Shown here: piece by piece, positions 1 to 11,159 of the stretch
Numbering within the stretch: position 1 is the stretch's first letter
Layout of the letters: every line of letters begins with the position of its first letter
Assembly: GCF_040958095.1 (NCBI RefSeq)
Contig: NC_091188.1
Span: forward strand, 33,247,615-33,311,614
Source: Procambarus clarkii
Lineage: Eukaryota > Arthropoda > Malacostraca > Decapoda > Cambaridae
Length of the DNA stretch: 64,000 nt
Direction: 5' to 3'
The notes under the pieces: model-generated
The model's input: only the letters and a program-made list of their open reading frames with translations
The model's database searches: none
What the model was told of the DNA's origin: nothing
Position numbers and translations under genes: made by a program

Positions 1-2440
1 ACCCGCCTACCTCTTGGCAAGGCACCTGGAGAGGATGGAATTCCATATGAACTCATTAAATATCTTCCATCGACTGCACATAGTACTCTCCTAAACTATT
101 ACAACCTATGCTGGACTCACGGAAATATTCCCTCACAATGGCAGACCAGCATTATTCTTCCGGTCCTTAAACCAGGAAAAGACCCATCCCAACCTGCATC
201 ATGCAGACCTATTTCCCTACTATCATGCATCAGTAAAGTCATGGAAAGACTAGTACATACTCGCCTCCAATGGTACCTAGAGTATAATAATAATATACCG
301 TCACTCCAAGCTGGATTTCGACCGCAATGCTCCACACTCGATCAAATACTTTGCCTTGAACATGAAATCCGCACCTCCCTCAGAAGCATCAAATTTTATA
401 TTGTTCTTTACTTAGACCTCAAAGGAGCTTTTGATAGCATTCCTCATACTTGCCTCCTCGCAAAGCTTGCGCGTTTAGGCGTACAGGGAAGATTACTTTT
501 ATGGTTAAAATCTTATCTTACGAACAGGACCTCTAAAGTCTATATACAAGGCGAGTTTTCCGATGACATCCCAATACAAACGGGTGTCCCACAAGGCTCC
601 ATATTAAGCCCAACCCTTTTTGCTGCATTCTTAGCAGATTTGCCTAACACCCATCCTGTTAACCTCTCGGCGTACGCCGACGACTTAACATTGTATTATT
701 CAGACAACGCCTTACCTAATACAGTCTCAACAATGCAAACAGCACTTGACCACCTCATAGATTTGACAACACAATGGGGCCTTCAAGTTAGTACTACCAA
801 AACCTATTAAATTTTCACTAAAAAAAGACTTGCTCATCTACCCACCCTCACAATACACAACACTCCAATCCAACACGTACAAGAACATAAATACCTTGGC
901 ATGCACTTAGACTCGCCCTCACTTACCTGGAAAGCACACATTCAACACCTTAAACAGACGACACAACCCCGACTCGCCATACTGAAAGCCCTCACTGGCA
1001 CCACCTAGAGAGCACACCATAAAATCCTGCTCCGTTTCTATACAACCTACATTCGCAGCCAACTAGACTATTGTTGCCAAGAATTTGCCTCGGCTGCGCC
1101 TACTAACCTACAGAGCCTAGAGGTCATTCAAAACAATGCCATGCGACTTATATGTGGCGCAATGCGTTCCACTCCTATCCTCGGACTTTACGGGGAAACG
1201 GGCCTCACAAGCCTAGACACCAGACGAGACATAATGTGTGCCAACTCTGTCACTCTGTACCACTGCTCACCAGACACACCCATACAGATCAAAAATTAAC
1301 CCAACAGTTAACCCACATATCCCCCGCTTCCCAACAAATCACTCGCAACCTTTCCTCACACGGGCTACAAATAACCTCAATATAGACCTCTCTCTACTCC
1401 AAAACTCTGAAACCCAACTTACTGTTCCCCCTATTCCACCTTGGCTTTATACAACTCCTAATACAGCAATACAACTCGAAGACAACATTCCAAAGTCTGC
1501 ACCAAACTCAGCCATAGCCTCAGTCTTTCTCTCAACAATGAAAAATTGCTACCCAAATACCACAGCCATTTATAAAAAAAGGATCTCGCATCATCATGAA
1601 CAACGTACCCTCGGTCACTAGCGTTATATGGATACCGGAATACCATCTCAAGCAGGGATGGCGATTACCAAACCAACTATCTGTTTTCACAGCTGAATTA
1701 TATGCCTTATATCAAGCTCTCCAAATAATCACAACATTACCAATTGGGACATATACAATCTGCAGTGATTCCAAGAGTGCGATTCAAGCCATTACATACT
1801 CTTCAACAACGAGCAAGGAGTTTGTTTACCCATGTCTTCAACTTCATGAACATCGATTAAACGGTTATGATACCCTCTATCCAATGGGTCCCAGCGCATT
1901 GTGGTATTCTCCATAATGAACTAGTAGATCAACTAGCCAAAGCAATGCACAACACACCTCACATTACGTCATCCAATTCCCCATGTTGCACGTAAAGGAG
2001 CCTTAAAAAATGCCATCACCCAAGATTTTGCGACGAAATGGAAAACGTCATGCTCACCCTTATACTATGGGTCCATAAAAAAGAAATGGGAAACTTGGAA
2101 ACATGTCAGATATAAAAGCAGAGAAATTGCTATAGCGATGACCAGATTAAGGCTGGGACACACCAAATTGGCAGCACACAGCTCTAAGTACAGAACAGAC
2201 ATCAACGAACTCTGCATCCACTGTCAGGTGCCTGAAACAGTCGAACACTATCTCCTTCACTGCTTCCGACATTATAGTGCCAGAGTAAATCTCAAACAAG
2301 TACTTATTTCACTTAAAATACCCTTTACCATCGAGCATATATTAGGAGGTGGTGACCACTCGTTACAAGAAAAATACCAAATAGTCAAAGCACTGGCTAA
2401 ATATCTCCAGTCGACCAACAAATTGGGTCACATCTGACCC
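1..2440 (+). pseudogene. I-type non-LTR retrotransposon ORF2, 3' half (RT, RNase H, C-terminal CCHC), decayed
   Basis: Encodes the C-terminal half of a LINE polyprotein. Frame 1 is open from the left edge to a stop at 808-810 and carries the RT fingers and palm: a PGEDGIP turn, an FDSIPH-type motif A, GVPQGSILSP, and the catalytic YADD box at 673-684. Reading continues through an apparent Trp-to-stop change at 1006-1008 into the thumb region (LDYCC..., LICGAMRSTPI). A frameshift lies near 1295. An RNase H region follows (about 1480-1920, FTAELYAL and CSDSKSAI), but the first catalytic TDGS position reads KKGS. A C-terminal cysteine-histidine knuckle CIHC...HYLLHC is at about 2210-2265. RNase H plus this knuckle place it among I-superfamily LINEs by family knowledge. 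The 5' half lies outside the window. It is a pseudogene. Confidence 0.88.
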
Positions 2441-2495
2441 GCGCCACATTTATACCTGGCGCCAACAACAGCTAAACACAGAAAACAACTGCCTC

Positions 2496-2740
2496 GTCGC
2501 AACACCATGGATCAGCTGACGCCATAAACACAACATACCGCCCTACAGTGCGGCAAGTCTCCCTCTAACACACACCTCTGTTCTAGTCGCCGCTCCTGTG
2601 TCTACACCATAACGCAACAAGCACTTTTGAAACTCTTATCATCCTCAACATAAACGCTTCTACCAACATCTGTACTGGTGCAGTCATCGGGAGGACAAAC
2701 CCTTCATGCAAACTGCACCTACTATCAAGAAGAAGTAAAT
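2496..2740 (+). repeat. 3' module of the first LINE, shared with 6858-7105
   Basis: This stretch follows the last LINE coding segment and matches 6858-7105 in the same orientation. Shared landmarks are GGATCAGCTG, CCGCCCTAC(A/G)GTGCGGC, AGTCTCCCTCT, GGTGCAGTCATCGGGAGG, AAACCCTTCATGCAAACTGC and a purine-rich AAGAAGAAG end. It probably represents the 3' UTR of the family. I aligned by eye, so the ends are approximate. Confidence 0.7.
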
Positions 2741-2884
2741 CTAGAGAGGTGTAATCGGTTGCCACGCTCCACCGACGACGTATTGCATAGGGCAAATTAT
2801 TGCACGTGAAGGTGGGGAAGCCTAGCACCTCGGTTGACGTCGACTGTGAGCTGGAAGGCAATTACATAGTAGAAATCCTCTACA

Positions 2885-3140
2885 TAATAGGTTATCTTGA
2901 GATGATTTCGGGGCTTTTTTTAGTGTCCCGGCGGCCCGGTCCTCGACCAGGCCTCCACCCCCAGGAAGCAGCCCGTGACAGCTGACTAACTCCTAGGTAC
3001 CTATTTTACTGCTAGGTAACAGGGACATAGGGTGAAAGAAACTCTGTCCATTGTTTCTCGCTGGCGCCTGGGATCGAACCCAGGACCACAGGATCACAAG
3101 TCCAGCGCGCTGTCCGCTCGGCCGACCGGCTCCCTAGGTA
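2885..3140 (-). repeat. tRNA-derived SINE, family A
   Basis: On the minus strand the right end (about 3140-3055) reads as a tRNA-like head, with an A-box-like GGCCGAGCGGA and a B-box GGGTTCGATCCC. These are followed by a body containing GCTGTCACGGGCTGCTTCC and ending in CATCTCAAGATAACC. The anticodon loop I fold is CTTGTGA, but the assignment to a tRNA species is uncertain. A diverged second copy lies at 34660-34810. The pol III box arrangement and repetition support a SINE, not a functional tRNA gene. Confidence 0.75.
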
Positions 3141-3660
3141 ACTACAAGTACATCCTAAATTATGATGATAACTGTAGAAATCTTCTGCCAATATTTGTGC
3201 AATTTATATTCAAGCATGGTAAATTTCTTCTGCAGAAACAATGAATATAATCGCCTATTCAGATTGTAAAACTGCTAAAGACACGCATGGAATTTTGTTA
3301 TTTTATATACGGCTTAACGACAACTAGCCTAAATGTTAACTGTGGCCACATGGTAACAAAAAGGAAATAATAGTTGCCGAGCCGCGTGTCCATTGATGTA
3401 GAGAGCTGAGCAATCCTTCGTCCTCCAGCTGCTGGGTGAAAGGCATTGGGTATGGAATTGCAGATATACTAGTCTGGGACACGGCTATAATGTGGCACCG
3501 CTCTACTGGTCGTGGGAGCGAAAATAAGTACGATCGTAGTCTCTGCTGCAAGCTGCCAATGGCGTCCGAGTCGCATGGTGGCGGGTGACGTTCTCCCGTC
3601 TTCCTCCACTTCCCTATTGCGCATGCGCAGCTCTCGATAGACATCTCGAATGTAAATGGA
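3141..3660. other. Unassigned spacer
   Basis: No recognisable protein, RNA or repeat. The reading frames here are short and show no family motif. Confidence 0.5.
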
Positions 3661-3661
3661 T

Positions 3662-3662
<1 letters not shown>

Positions 3663-3743
<81 letters not shown>
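3663..3743. repeat. (TA)n microsatellite
   Basis: About 80 bp of uninterrupted TA dinucleotides. Confidence 0.98.
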
Positions 3744-3745
<2 letters not shown>

Positions 3746-4207
3746 TAATTAACTAAGGAAAGAAGAGATGGTGATGAGTATTGATGTCACATTTAATTCT
3801 TCTGTGATAAAATATAATTTCTCGCGACAAATTGATTTATTAAGGTCATGTAGCTAATCGAGGAAATTAAGGTGAATCATATATATTAAAATAATTTCCT
3901 CTAGAATGTTTGATATCAACTAAATAAAGGAGGTCCAGTAAGCATTAGTATGCTACGAAATTAAACTTTTAAGTAACTATTTTTAGTAAAAGAAATGATA
4001 AACTGGACTCTGTTATAAATCCAACTAAATGTGGAAAGAATTCATGTTTCTGCCTGTCGTTCCTTGCGTCGTCACTTTGACTAGGAAGACTCTGGCAATA
4101 TGTTTAATATAAATCATGATAATGATTAAATCTACAAGTTAGTAATTTTAGTAACTACTTGTGGTTAATACAAAAGTTGTATAAAAATACAAAGATGTAT
4201 AAAACTG
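3744..4207. other. AT-rich unassigned spacer
   Basis: AT-rich sequence with no long frame and no motif I can name. Confidence 0.5.
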
Positions 4208-4404
4208 TTGGTTATTTCCAACACAAGTCCGAGGAAAATCGGTCTAAGGGAAGCCCTCAGCAAACTCAAAGCAATTTTCCAAAGATGTTATAATTGCAAT
4301 TTCGTAGGTCACCGAGAACCTGATTGCAGGAGACACACAGCTGAGAGAGGCAAGAAAGTAAATGCCCAAATTGCAGGAATTAGCTTGGCAGGTGGAAAAA
4401 GATT

Positions 4405-4405
<1 letters not shown>
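4208..4405 (+). pseudogene. Retroelement gag fragment with one CCHC zinc knuckle
   Basis: A short frame encodes a basic peptide with C-YN-C-NFVG-H-REPD-C, a perfect C-x2-C-x4-H-x4-C nucleic-acid-binding knuckle at about 4288-4332. A helical segment (REALSKLKAIFQ) precedes it and a basic stretch (RRHTAERGKK) follows. Such knuckles are typical of retroelement Gag/ORF1 proteins. The frame is cut at about 4405 by the poly-T end of the adjoining SINE, so only a fragment remains. LTR and non-LTR gag cannot be told apart from this piece. Confidence 0.6.
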
Positions 4406-4406
<1 letters not shown>

Positions 4407-4446
<40 letters not shown>

Positions 4447-4700
4447 ATATGCAAGAGTTGTTACATTCTTGTACAGCCACTAGTACGCCTAGCGTTTTAG
4501 GCAGGTCCCTGGAATACGACCCCCACAAAGAATCATCGTTACAACCAAGTACACATTTTACTGTTGAGTTAAACAGAGACTACAGTTAAGGATTTGCGCC
4601 CAGTAAATCCTCCCTGGCCAGGATACGAACCCATGACAAAGCGCTCGCGGAACGCTAGGCAAGTGTTTTACCACTACTCTATGGAGACTGGTGTAGTGGT
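4407..4700 (-). repeat. tRNA-derived SINE, family B, with 35-nt A tail
   Basis: Read on the minus strand, the element begins near 4695 with a tRNA-like head: A-box-like TAGAGTAGTGGTAAAAC and B-box GGGTTCGTATCC. The body runs leftward and ends in an uninterrupted run of 35 A (35 T on the plus strand, 4407-4441). Head, body and long pure A tail are the full SINE layout. The intact tail suggests a young insertion, or microsatellite growth of the tail. Confidence 0.82.
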
Positions 4701-5215
4701 AATTCCTTGTGACATACGCTGCAGATAACCAAGGGTTTAGTTAATGAGAGGTGTACTAAGGTCTTCAGAGATTAAGGGTTCACTACTAATATGGTCAAGA
4801 GGAGTTTAGTGACTCCTGGAAGTAAAACGGGTAGAACCATTAAAGTCAAGTATCCTCATGGTACCTGGAGGGAAATGCGGGAAGTGTTCCTCATAGTAGA
4901 TACGCCTTGATGTAGATAGATGTTAAGGGTATAATACGGGCTGTTCAGAGTAAATGAACTACATACGGATTGTTTCTTGAAAATACTCCAAGCGTAAAGG
5001 CTCAGGTTAGTCTGCCCTTTGAGAATTTCTTACAGATAATGGGCCATGCCATCCACTCTGGAATGCGGAAGTCACGGGCTCCGCCAGAAAATGTCAACAA
5101 ACCCTCCACACGCTGACCCTCTAGCCTCCACTAAGGACTCCTGGGTTGCGTGGTGACCACCGGCCAGGTCGGACGTTCCTGAGGTCTCTCCGCTCCTGGC
5201 TAGTGTTTACGTTGG
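4701..5215. other. Unassigned, possibly leader of the next element
   Basis: No motif recognised. GC content rises from about 5040 onward, so the last part may be the 5' leader of the ORF1-like region that follows. Confidence 0.35.
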
Positions 5216-6860
5216 GTGATTGCTGGTTTGCCCTGCTGGTGGTGGTTTGCCACTGACAGGGTGACGTTTGACTTAGCCATGGGAACTTCTCGCCCTCCAG
5301 TGATGGACATTGTCAGCTGGTCTGGCATTTACGGTGCCGGTGGACCATTTGTTGGTTGGTGTCGCCCTGGTAGACGTGCTACATGTACAGCTGTCGGACC
5401 TGGTGGACATCCAGCTGCTTCAGGGCAACCGTGCTGTGGTCAAGTTCCACCTCCAGGCTGCCTTTCTGGCGTTTCTCGAGCGGTGTGAGACGTGTGTTTA
5501 CCTTCTCCCAGATACTGCTAGTTCTGTTAAGGTGGGGACAGGAAAGTGTTAAGTATTTGTTGGAACAAGGTCCTTGCCGGGCACTGTGTCGGTATGCTTG
5601 ACGGTTCCCGCACCCTGACGATGTCGCTGAAGTGTAGTATACCGTCGTCAATGTCTGTGTTGGGTTACACACTCTGCTGCCTGTATTGGGGTCAACCGCG
5701 CACCTGTTATTAGTATGGTCACGAGGGTCATCTGGCTGCAGCGTGCGACGTGGGAGCGACTGGTAGGGTGCATGTTTTTCATGTGGAGGATTTTCAGCCC
5801 CTGTTGGGGCGGACGGTTCTAAGCACGGGGTGGGTACTGTGCCTGAGGCGCCTGATTGGCTGTCTGCTGCTCCGCTTGTTGAGGCGAGCTCTACGGCCTG
5901 TGCGACTTGTCTGGTACTTGCTGTGGCCCCTGGGGTTGTTGAGCCGGTGTGTGTGGGTGTCGGGCCATCGCCTGTGCTGCGTGTAGTGGGGATGTCCCGG
6001 TAGAGGTTTATGTTCCACCCCCGCCTGTGGCTGTGGTACCGGCTCCTGGGGACGCGGGTTCTGCTATTTTGGAGGGGGGGGGGGGCTTTGGTAGGGGAAG
6101 GTACCTGCCGTGCCTGTGTGTGTGTTGGCAACTGTAGTTCTGCTCTTTCCATCCCTTTGCAGAAGCGTGCGCGTCTGTGTTTTGAAGCTGTTTCCCTGGA
6201 TGATGTGGATAATGCGGGCGATGTGGCCTCTGTGGACTCTTCGGACGGTGTGGTGCGGCCTGTCTCGAAGCGTTTGCGGCGGGCTCGGAGTGTCTCCCTT
6301 TTGTGGTGTGCCTTGGGAGTTGGTGGGGGAGTATGGTGCTCTGGCGTTCCCTGCTGTGGATGTTGGTGCTGTGCGGGGCTCTGAAGTTGCTGCCAGTGCC
6401 CCCCCTCCTGCATCTCCTGCTGTTGGATTCCCACAGGGGGGGGGGGGTTAGCCCTGATAATCGGGACCTCGTCACGGTGTTGCGGAAAGATGTGCGCCGG
6501 GGGGCCTCGGCTCCTGTGCCCTGTGGTGAAGTCCATGCGTCCTGTGTCCCCTGCGGTTCCCCCTCCTTTGTTGCCCCGGTCTGGGGGAAGCCTGGGATCG
6601 ACTGCTGGGCTCGTGCCTGGTGAGGGTCCAATGTTGGGCCCTTATCGGGATGCCCGGGTGCTTCTGATCCCGTGGTGCTCATACACTGTCTGGGTGTCCC
6701 GGGTGAAGGAGTTTGTTTATAGGGTGCTGGATAAGATGTCTCAGCTGAAGGTACCACCTAGTGGCCGGGTGTCCCCTGACACATGGGTGATTTGGGATGC
6801 GTACTGCTTGCACTTTCCGATCTCCAAGTTTCTGGAAAAATATTAGTTGACGTCTTGCGC
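5216..6860 (+). pseudogene. Decayed LINE ORF1 (gag-like) with damaged CCHC knuckle
   Basis: GC-rich, stop-broken coding remnant. Likely start is ATG at 5279 or 5303. A hydrophobic-alternating stretch follows (VQLSDLVDIQLLQGN... at about 5388-5470). A zinc knuckle is still visible at 5705-5746: C-Y-stop-Y-GHEG-H-LAAA-C, which is C-x2-C-x4-H-x4-C with the second Cys changed to Tyr and one stop. Downstream is a Pro/Ala/Val-rich low-complexity region and a basic patch (VSKRLRRARSVS, about 6270), as in LINE ORF1 C-termini. Long opposite-strand frames here look like GC-driven shadows. The region runs straight into the 3' module at 6858-7105. Confidence 0.55.
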
Positions 6861-7105
6861 TCAACACTACGCCGTGCGTGGATCAGCTGCCGCCGTGAAC
6901 TCGACATCCCGCCCTACGGTGCGGCGAGTCTCCCTCTAGCCTCTGCCTCTGTTTTCGTCGCCACTCCTCTCTCTACGGCCTGACACATCTAACACTTTTG
7001 ACTTTCTTCTCCTCCTCAACGTCAACACGTCTTCCTACATCTGTCCTGGTGCAGTCATCGGGAGGGTAAACCCTTCATGCAAACTGCATCTATTTTCAAG
7101 AAGAA
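6858..7105 (+). repeat. Second copy of the LINE 3' module (pairs with 2496-2740)
   Basis: Same-orientation homolog of the sequence that follows the RNase H region of the first LINE. Here it directly follows the ORF1-like region with no RT between. It ends in a TTCAAGAAGAAGAAC purine-rich stretch. Confidence 0.7.
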
Positions 7106-7575
7106 GAACAACTCCTGGTTCAACCTAGACGACACCTCCGTCTGGGAGCTGCCTGAGCACGTTTTGTTTTTGCATTTTGGCTTTGCTACTGCCGTTTGGC
7201 ATCCCTATTCAACGGTCTGGTTGTATGACGCCTGGCGCACATATTGCCTTGGGTCACGGGACTGTTGATAGATTTTTTTGACGTGTTCTGGCCGGTTCTC
7301 CCGGCGGGGGACGGTGTTCAGGGGCCGGCTTGGCTGAGAGGTGCCAGGGGTTGGTGGGTTTTGGTGGGCTCCTGGTGTGCACTCAGTCGTGGTGGGCGGC
7401 CGGATTTTGCTCTGCCGGACACTGGATGACTTTTTTGTTTTAGTTGGGGGCCGTGATTTTGATTTTGCTACCCGGTGTTCTCTGTGTGGGGCGAGGCAGG
7501 TGCTTGTCACCCTGAGGGACTTCAGGGGCTCCCCAATCGTCTGCCCATCTGGGTTTCTTTACTGCATGGCAAACT
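7106..7575 (+). pseudogene. GC-rich degenerate coding remnant, unassigned
   Basis: Composition and plus-strand frames resemble the preceding ORF1-like region (for example TVWLYDAWRTYCLG near 7215). Stops interrupt every frame and I see no domain. It may be a second ORF1 piece. Confidence 0.3.
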
Positions 7576-8197
7576 AGTTTCAAGTGATAGGCATCACTTG
7601 TTTTGTGATTAGGCTTGGCATTTCACCTTTCCGGGCTTCGCGATTACCCCTTAACGGGTACGCCGGGGTGCATCCGATCCCAGGATCGTCGTCGCCCGTA
7701 AATCAACAACAACAGCCTCCACTAAGGGAAGGGAACGGAGGGTCGCACATTTTTGACAGCTGTCGAAGCGCAAGCCACGAGTGCGTCGCCTCATTCCCTC
7801 ACAGAAAGGAGCCTCACTGTCAAGCGAGTGACGACTCGGAGTTAACAGAATGAGCTAATAGGGAATCCTGTGCTCAGTCAGGTGAAAGATCACCAGTCAG
7901 TGAGTGGTGACGAGGCCACACAAAATGGCTGCGCACTTTTGACAGTTGTAAAAACGTGAACCACTGGTGCACTGCTCATGTCCAGTCAAGGGAGACATAA
8001 GGAAGATGATCTCACCCAGTTAGTTCAGTCAGTAGAGCATTTAGCACTGAGTTTGACAAGGGGTCAAAATGTGACGCCTTGTCACTATGATGGAAGCAGA
8101 GAAGAACTGACCTCAGCAAGTTCTTCACAAGTAGATAATGGGCAAGAGGGTGTGCCCTGTCAAAATAGTGAAACAGGAGAAAATAAAGAGCTGTCAA
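7576..8197 (+). other. Unassigned region with an internal direct repeat and a 77-codon frame
   Basis: Two segments, about 7744-7793 and 7928-7977, are roughly 70% alike by eye (GCACATTTTTGACAGCTGT against GCGCACTTTTGACAGTTGT and what follows). After the second copy an ATG at 7978 opens a 77-codon polar frame with no family motif. This could be an LTR-element leader plus gag start, but that is a guess. Confidence 0.3.
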
Positions 8198-8368
8198 TGT
8201 TATGGTTGTAGTAAGAGAAACAATCTTCTCCCACATGGTTTTATTCTCTGCTAGTAACAACAACGAAACAATTATCAGGTACATGAAATATTATTAACAA
8301 GATCATAAACAAAAGAGCATCTGCTCCAAACATGCTATCTCCAACATCTGTAGTACTCAATCCCAACA
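8198..8368 (-). mobile_element. Candidate LTR of a gypsy-type element (171 bp)
   Basis: On the minus strand this reads TGTTGGG...CCATAACA, with TGTT/AACA inverted ends. It lies directly after a polypurine tract (AAAGGGGAGGAA, plus-strand 8369-8380) at the end of the integrase-bearing reading frame. It contains an AATAAA polyadenylation signal (plus-strand 8240-8245). Position, polypurine tract, TG..CA ends and signal fit a short 3' LTR. The partner 5' LTR is not in the window. Confidence 0.7.
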
Positions 8369-9165
8369 TTCCTCCCCTTTTAAATAAACTATCCCTACAG
8401 GTTAAGTCTATCAAGCGGTCGTATGACTTCCTGATTTTCTTAACTGGGAGTCCTGACCTGTTACTTCTGGGAAACATTCTTCTAAATTACTCCTTGTAGA
8501 GTTCATAGGGTTAACTGTATCCCCATTACCCTCTGCTGCCCCTTGCTCTGCCTCCCGGTCTCCTGCAGGTGCTGCTACCCCTTCATTATTAGGATGGATA
8601 TCACTAGTTGCCCCACCCCCACCTGAAGGGTCTTCAAAATTCCCTGTGAACCTTAGCATGAGCTAATCTGCATGCCTTTTCCAATTAATGTTCCCAAAAC
8701 TCTGCACTTGCACAGTGAAATTCCTGCGGCCCAGGACTTCCCTAATTTTTCCTTCCACCCAGGGCTTTCCACTTCCAAAATTCCTTGCATATACTGCATC
8801 CCCCTCATTAAACAACAATTCCTCTCCCTGAGCCAACTGACTGGCCAAGCTAGTTACCGATTTCTCTTTATCGGGATCTGTCTTTACTGCTTCTATGTGC
8901 ACTTTAAAGTGCCTATTAAACAGCAATTCAGAAGGAGATTTACTAGTAGTAGAATGAACAGTTTTCCTTTGATTATATAAAAATCTACAAAGCCTTCTAT
9001 TAATAGTACCTTCCATAAACCGCTTTAACACTTCTTTCAAGGATCTCACTGCTCTCTCTGCTAGACCATTTGAAGAAGGATTATAGGGGGCAGGTGTTAC
9101 ACGTTTAATACAGCCCGTCCTCCAAAAATGGGGTGGTAAATGTAAGAAGACAAATAAGTGCAATT
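8369..9165 (-). pseudogene. Gypsy-type pol, integrase C-terminal part
   Basis: Minus strand. The frame from about 9163 to 8660 encodes the end of an integrase core: NPSSNGLAERAVRSLKE contains the catalytic Glu of the D,D35E triad. It continues with FLYNQRKTVHSTT and SPSELLFNR, typical of gypsy integrases. After that comes a KPWVEGKI / RRNFTVQV segment resembling the GPY/F-type C-terminal module. An acidic tail follows, with a frameshift near 8450, ending beside the polypurine tract and LTR. The RT, RNase H and the integrase N-terminus are missing, because the copy is cut at about 9127-9165. Confidence 0.82.
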
Positions 9166-9206
9166 ATGTACTATTCATAGCAGTTAGGAATTGTACTTAT
9201 TTTCAC
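9127..9206 (+). repeat. Dispersed repeat, inverse match at 15746-15815
   Basis: AATTATGTACTATTC(A/C)TAGCAG(T/C)(T/C)AGGAATTGTACTTATT and its flanks occur here on plus and at 15746-15815 on minus. The identity of the element is unknown. It overlaps the truncated end of the gypsy pol fragment. Confidence 0.65.
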
Positions 9207-9229
9207 TTAGCAGGACCAAGGGCCCCCAC

Positions 9230-11090
9230 CAAAATCCTTATCCTCCCCCGAGGCATAGACCTGCCATCCTCTCACTGTCAGCACGCTACCTAAACCGAGC
9301 CCGCCCCATGCAACCTAACTCTTTCCGCCTTAACGGCCTCCATGAGCAGATTCTACAGGCTTCCAGGTCTCTAGGAGCAGATCGACACCCGTCCCTTGTG
9401 CCACCTGCAGTCCACCATATGGGCAGCCCTATGGGATCTCGAGGAGCACAGGGACGTAGTCAAGCCCCCGGACAAAGGAGGAGCGGTCGTCATGATGTAG
9501 GACAGAGGTAATTATGAGAGAGAAATGGAAAGGCACCTCTCAGATACGACTACCTACCAACCCGTACTCAATGGCCAGGTCACCCTGGCGAACGCCCAAA
9601 CCAGAAGCAGAACCTTGGTCCTGGATTTGTACAGGAACGAGGGACAAGGAGGGATTTTCAGAGCTGCAGCCAGGGATTTCTTCATATCCTTAAACTCTGA
9701 GCTCCTACCCCTGTACCTGCTCCCAAAAATACACAAGGGGATTGACCCCATTACAGGTTCCTGGCCGGGGCGCCCGGTTCTCAACGGCTGTAGGGCTCTT
9801 ATGCGTCGAATAGATTGGACCTGCACGGCCCTCCTCGACCCCCCTCCTGCACCTACTGGATGAAAGGTTAGTTGACAACCTATTTCCTTGTGAAACAAAG
9901 CAATCAACGACTCGATGGGACCGGTCCCGGCGCAAGCAACACTGTTCTCCTTGGACATCGACTCCTTGTACCCTAGCATTCCTCAACGTGAAGTAGCCAC
10001 AGTCGTGGCAGATTTTGTCGTCGACAACGTTCAGAGGATACGACAGGACCTAAAGGACGCTGGAGTCTGGCACCCCCTAGCCCGTGCACTTCTGATAGAA
10101 GCCTTCCTTCACGAGACGAGGGACAGTCCTGACGTTCAACAGCGCCACCTACAGGCAAGTAAAAGTCACTGCCATTGGAGCCTCTAGCAGTGTAGCCATA
10201 GCGGAAATCTTCGTCCACCAAGTTTTCGAAGTCCAAAGGATGAATCGCCCCATCAACCCTCCATCTACTTACGCTACATAGACGACATTTTTGGAGTAAT
10301 ACTTGGTCCCCACCCCCAGGTCTTGGACTCTCTTCACGCATGGGCAAACGCGGTTCATAAAACCTGCATTTTACGATCGAGAGGAATGCAGAGGAGATCA
10401 ATTTCCTTGACACGACAGTCTTAATTGATCCGGTCAGTAGGCTCCTCTGCACTAGAGCCTACTATAAACCAACCAACCTACATATAGACCTAAGATACGA
10501 TTCATGCCACCCAAGGCCCCTCAAGAACTCTCTCCCTATGTTTATGCCTAAAAAGGATCAATAGCAACGATGAGACCCTACAGCTCCAGCACCTCTGGGA
10601 GAAGTTCCGAAACAGAGGGTTCACAGAAGTAGTCCTCCAGCGAGCCGATAGGAACCTACGAGACCGTACAGGGGAATAACTCCTTCAACCAACACGATGT
10701 GATCCCCTAGCTCGCGGCATCTTCCCTGCAACTTTCTACACGGGCTTAGAGGAACCGCTCAGCGCAGCACTCTGGGACGTGTGGACCTGGCTACATGACA
10801 CGTACAGCGACCACCCGTCGTGGGACAGGTTTCCACAAGAACCCCCCGATGCTGGCCTGGAGACGAGGCAAGTCCCTAAAGGACCGCCTGGTCTCGGCAG
10901 CATTACGGTAACCAGATGGCTAGTACAGTGGAGTACAAGCCTAACGAATGTTCCAGGAAGACCTAATGAAAGGCAGGGGCCCTCAAAGCGGCCTACCCAA
11001 CTGCCTAATGAGAGGCGAACCACCCTCCTGGAACCCATTACTGGACTGGGGATAGAAACTCGCACACACTTAAAGCTGTTAAAGTGATTA
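9230..11090 (+). pseudogene. Penelope-like element reverse transcriptase, decayed
   Basis: Several frames on the plus strand together give a Penelope-like RT. At about 9455-9500 is a VKPPDKGGAVV motif, followed by YEREMERHLSDTTTYQP. LYLLPKIHKG and GRPVLNGC are at about 9710-9790. Motif A SLDIDSLYPSIPQ is at about 9950. The catalytic YIDDIFGV follows, with YIDD at 10275-10286. INFLDTTV and YYKPTNLHIDLRY are at about 10400-10500. LAWRRGKSLKDRLVSAAL lies at about 10850-10905. These are Penelope-like hallmarks and do not fit LINE or LTR RTs. At least four frame changes and several stops make it inactive. No GIY-YIG endonuclease is recognisable downstream. Confidence 0.85.
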
Positions 11091-11159
11091 GCACTTTGGT
11101 TGGCGGGGGGAGGCCCTGGGAGAGGGAAACGGGGTTGAGTGTGGCCTTACACCTTGAAA

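Noticed and set aside
3055-3140. Possible tRNA gene on minus
   Set aside because: It has A- and B-box-like motifs but is embedded in a repeated SINE body and its stems are imperfect.
4208-4483. Frame running on into poly-Phe
   Set aside because: The Phe run is the T-tract of a minus-strand SINE tail. Only the part before about 4405 is gag-like.
5379-6757. Long minus-strand frames (up to 385 codons) over the 5.4-6.7 kb region
   Set aside because: They are Pro/Arg/Thr-rich low-complexity peptides complementary to a GC-rich ORF1-like region whose plus strand shows a zinc knuckle. They look like shadows.
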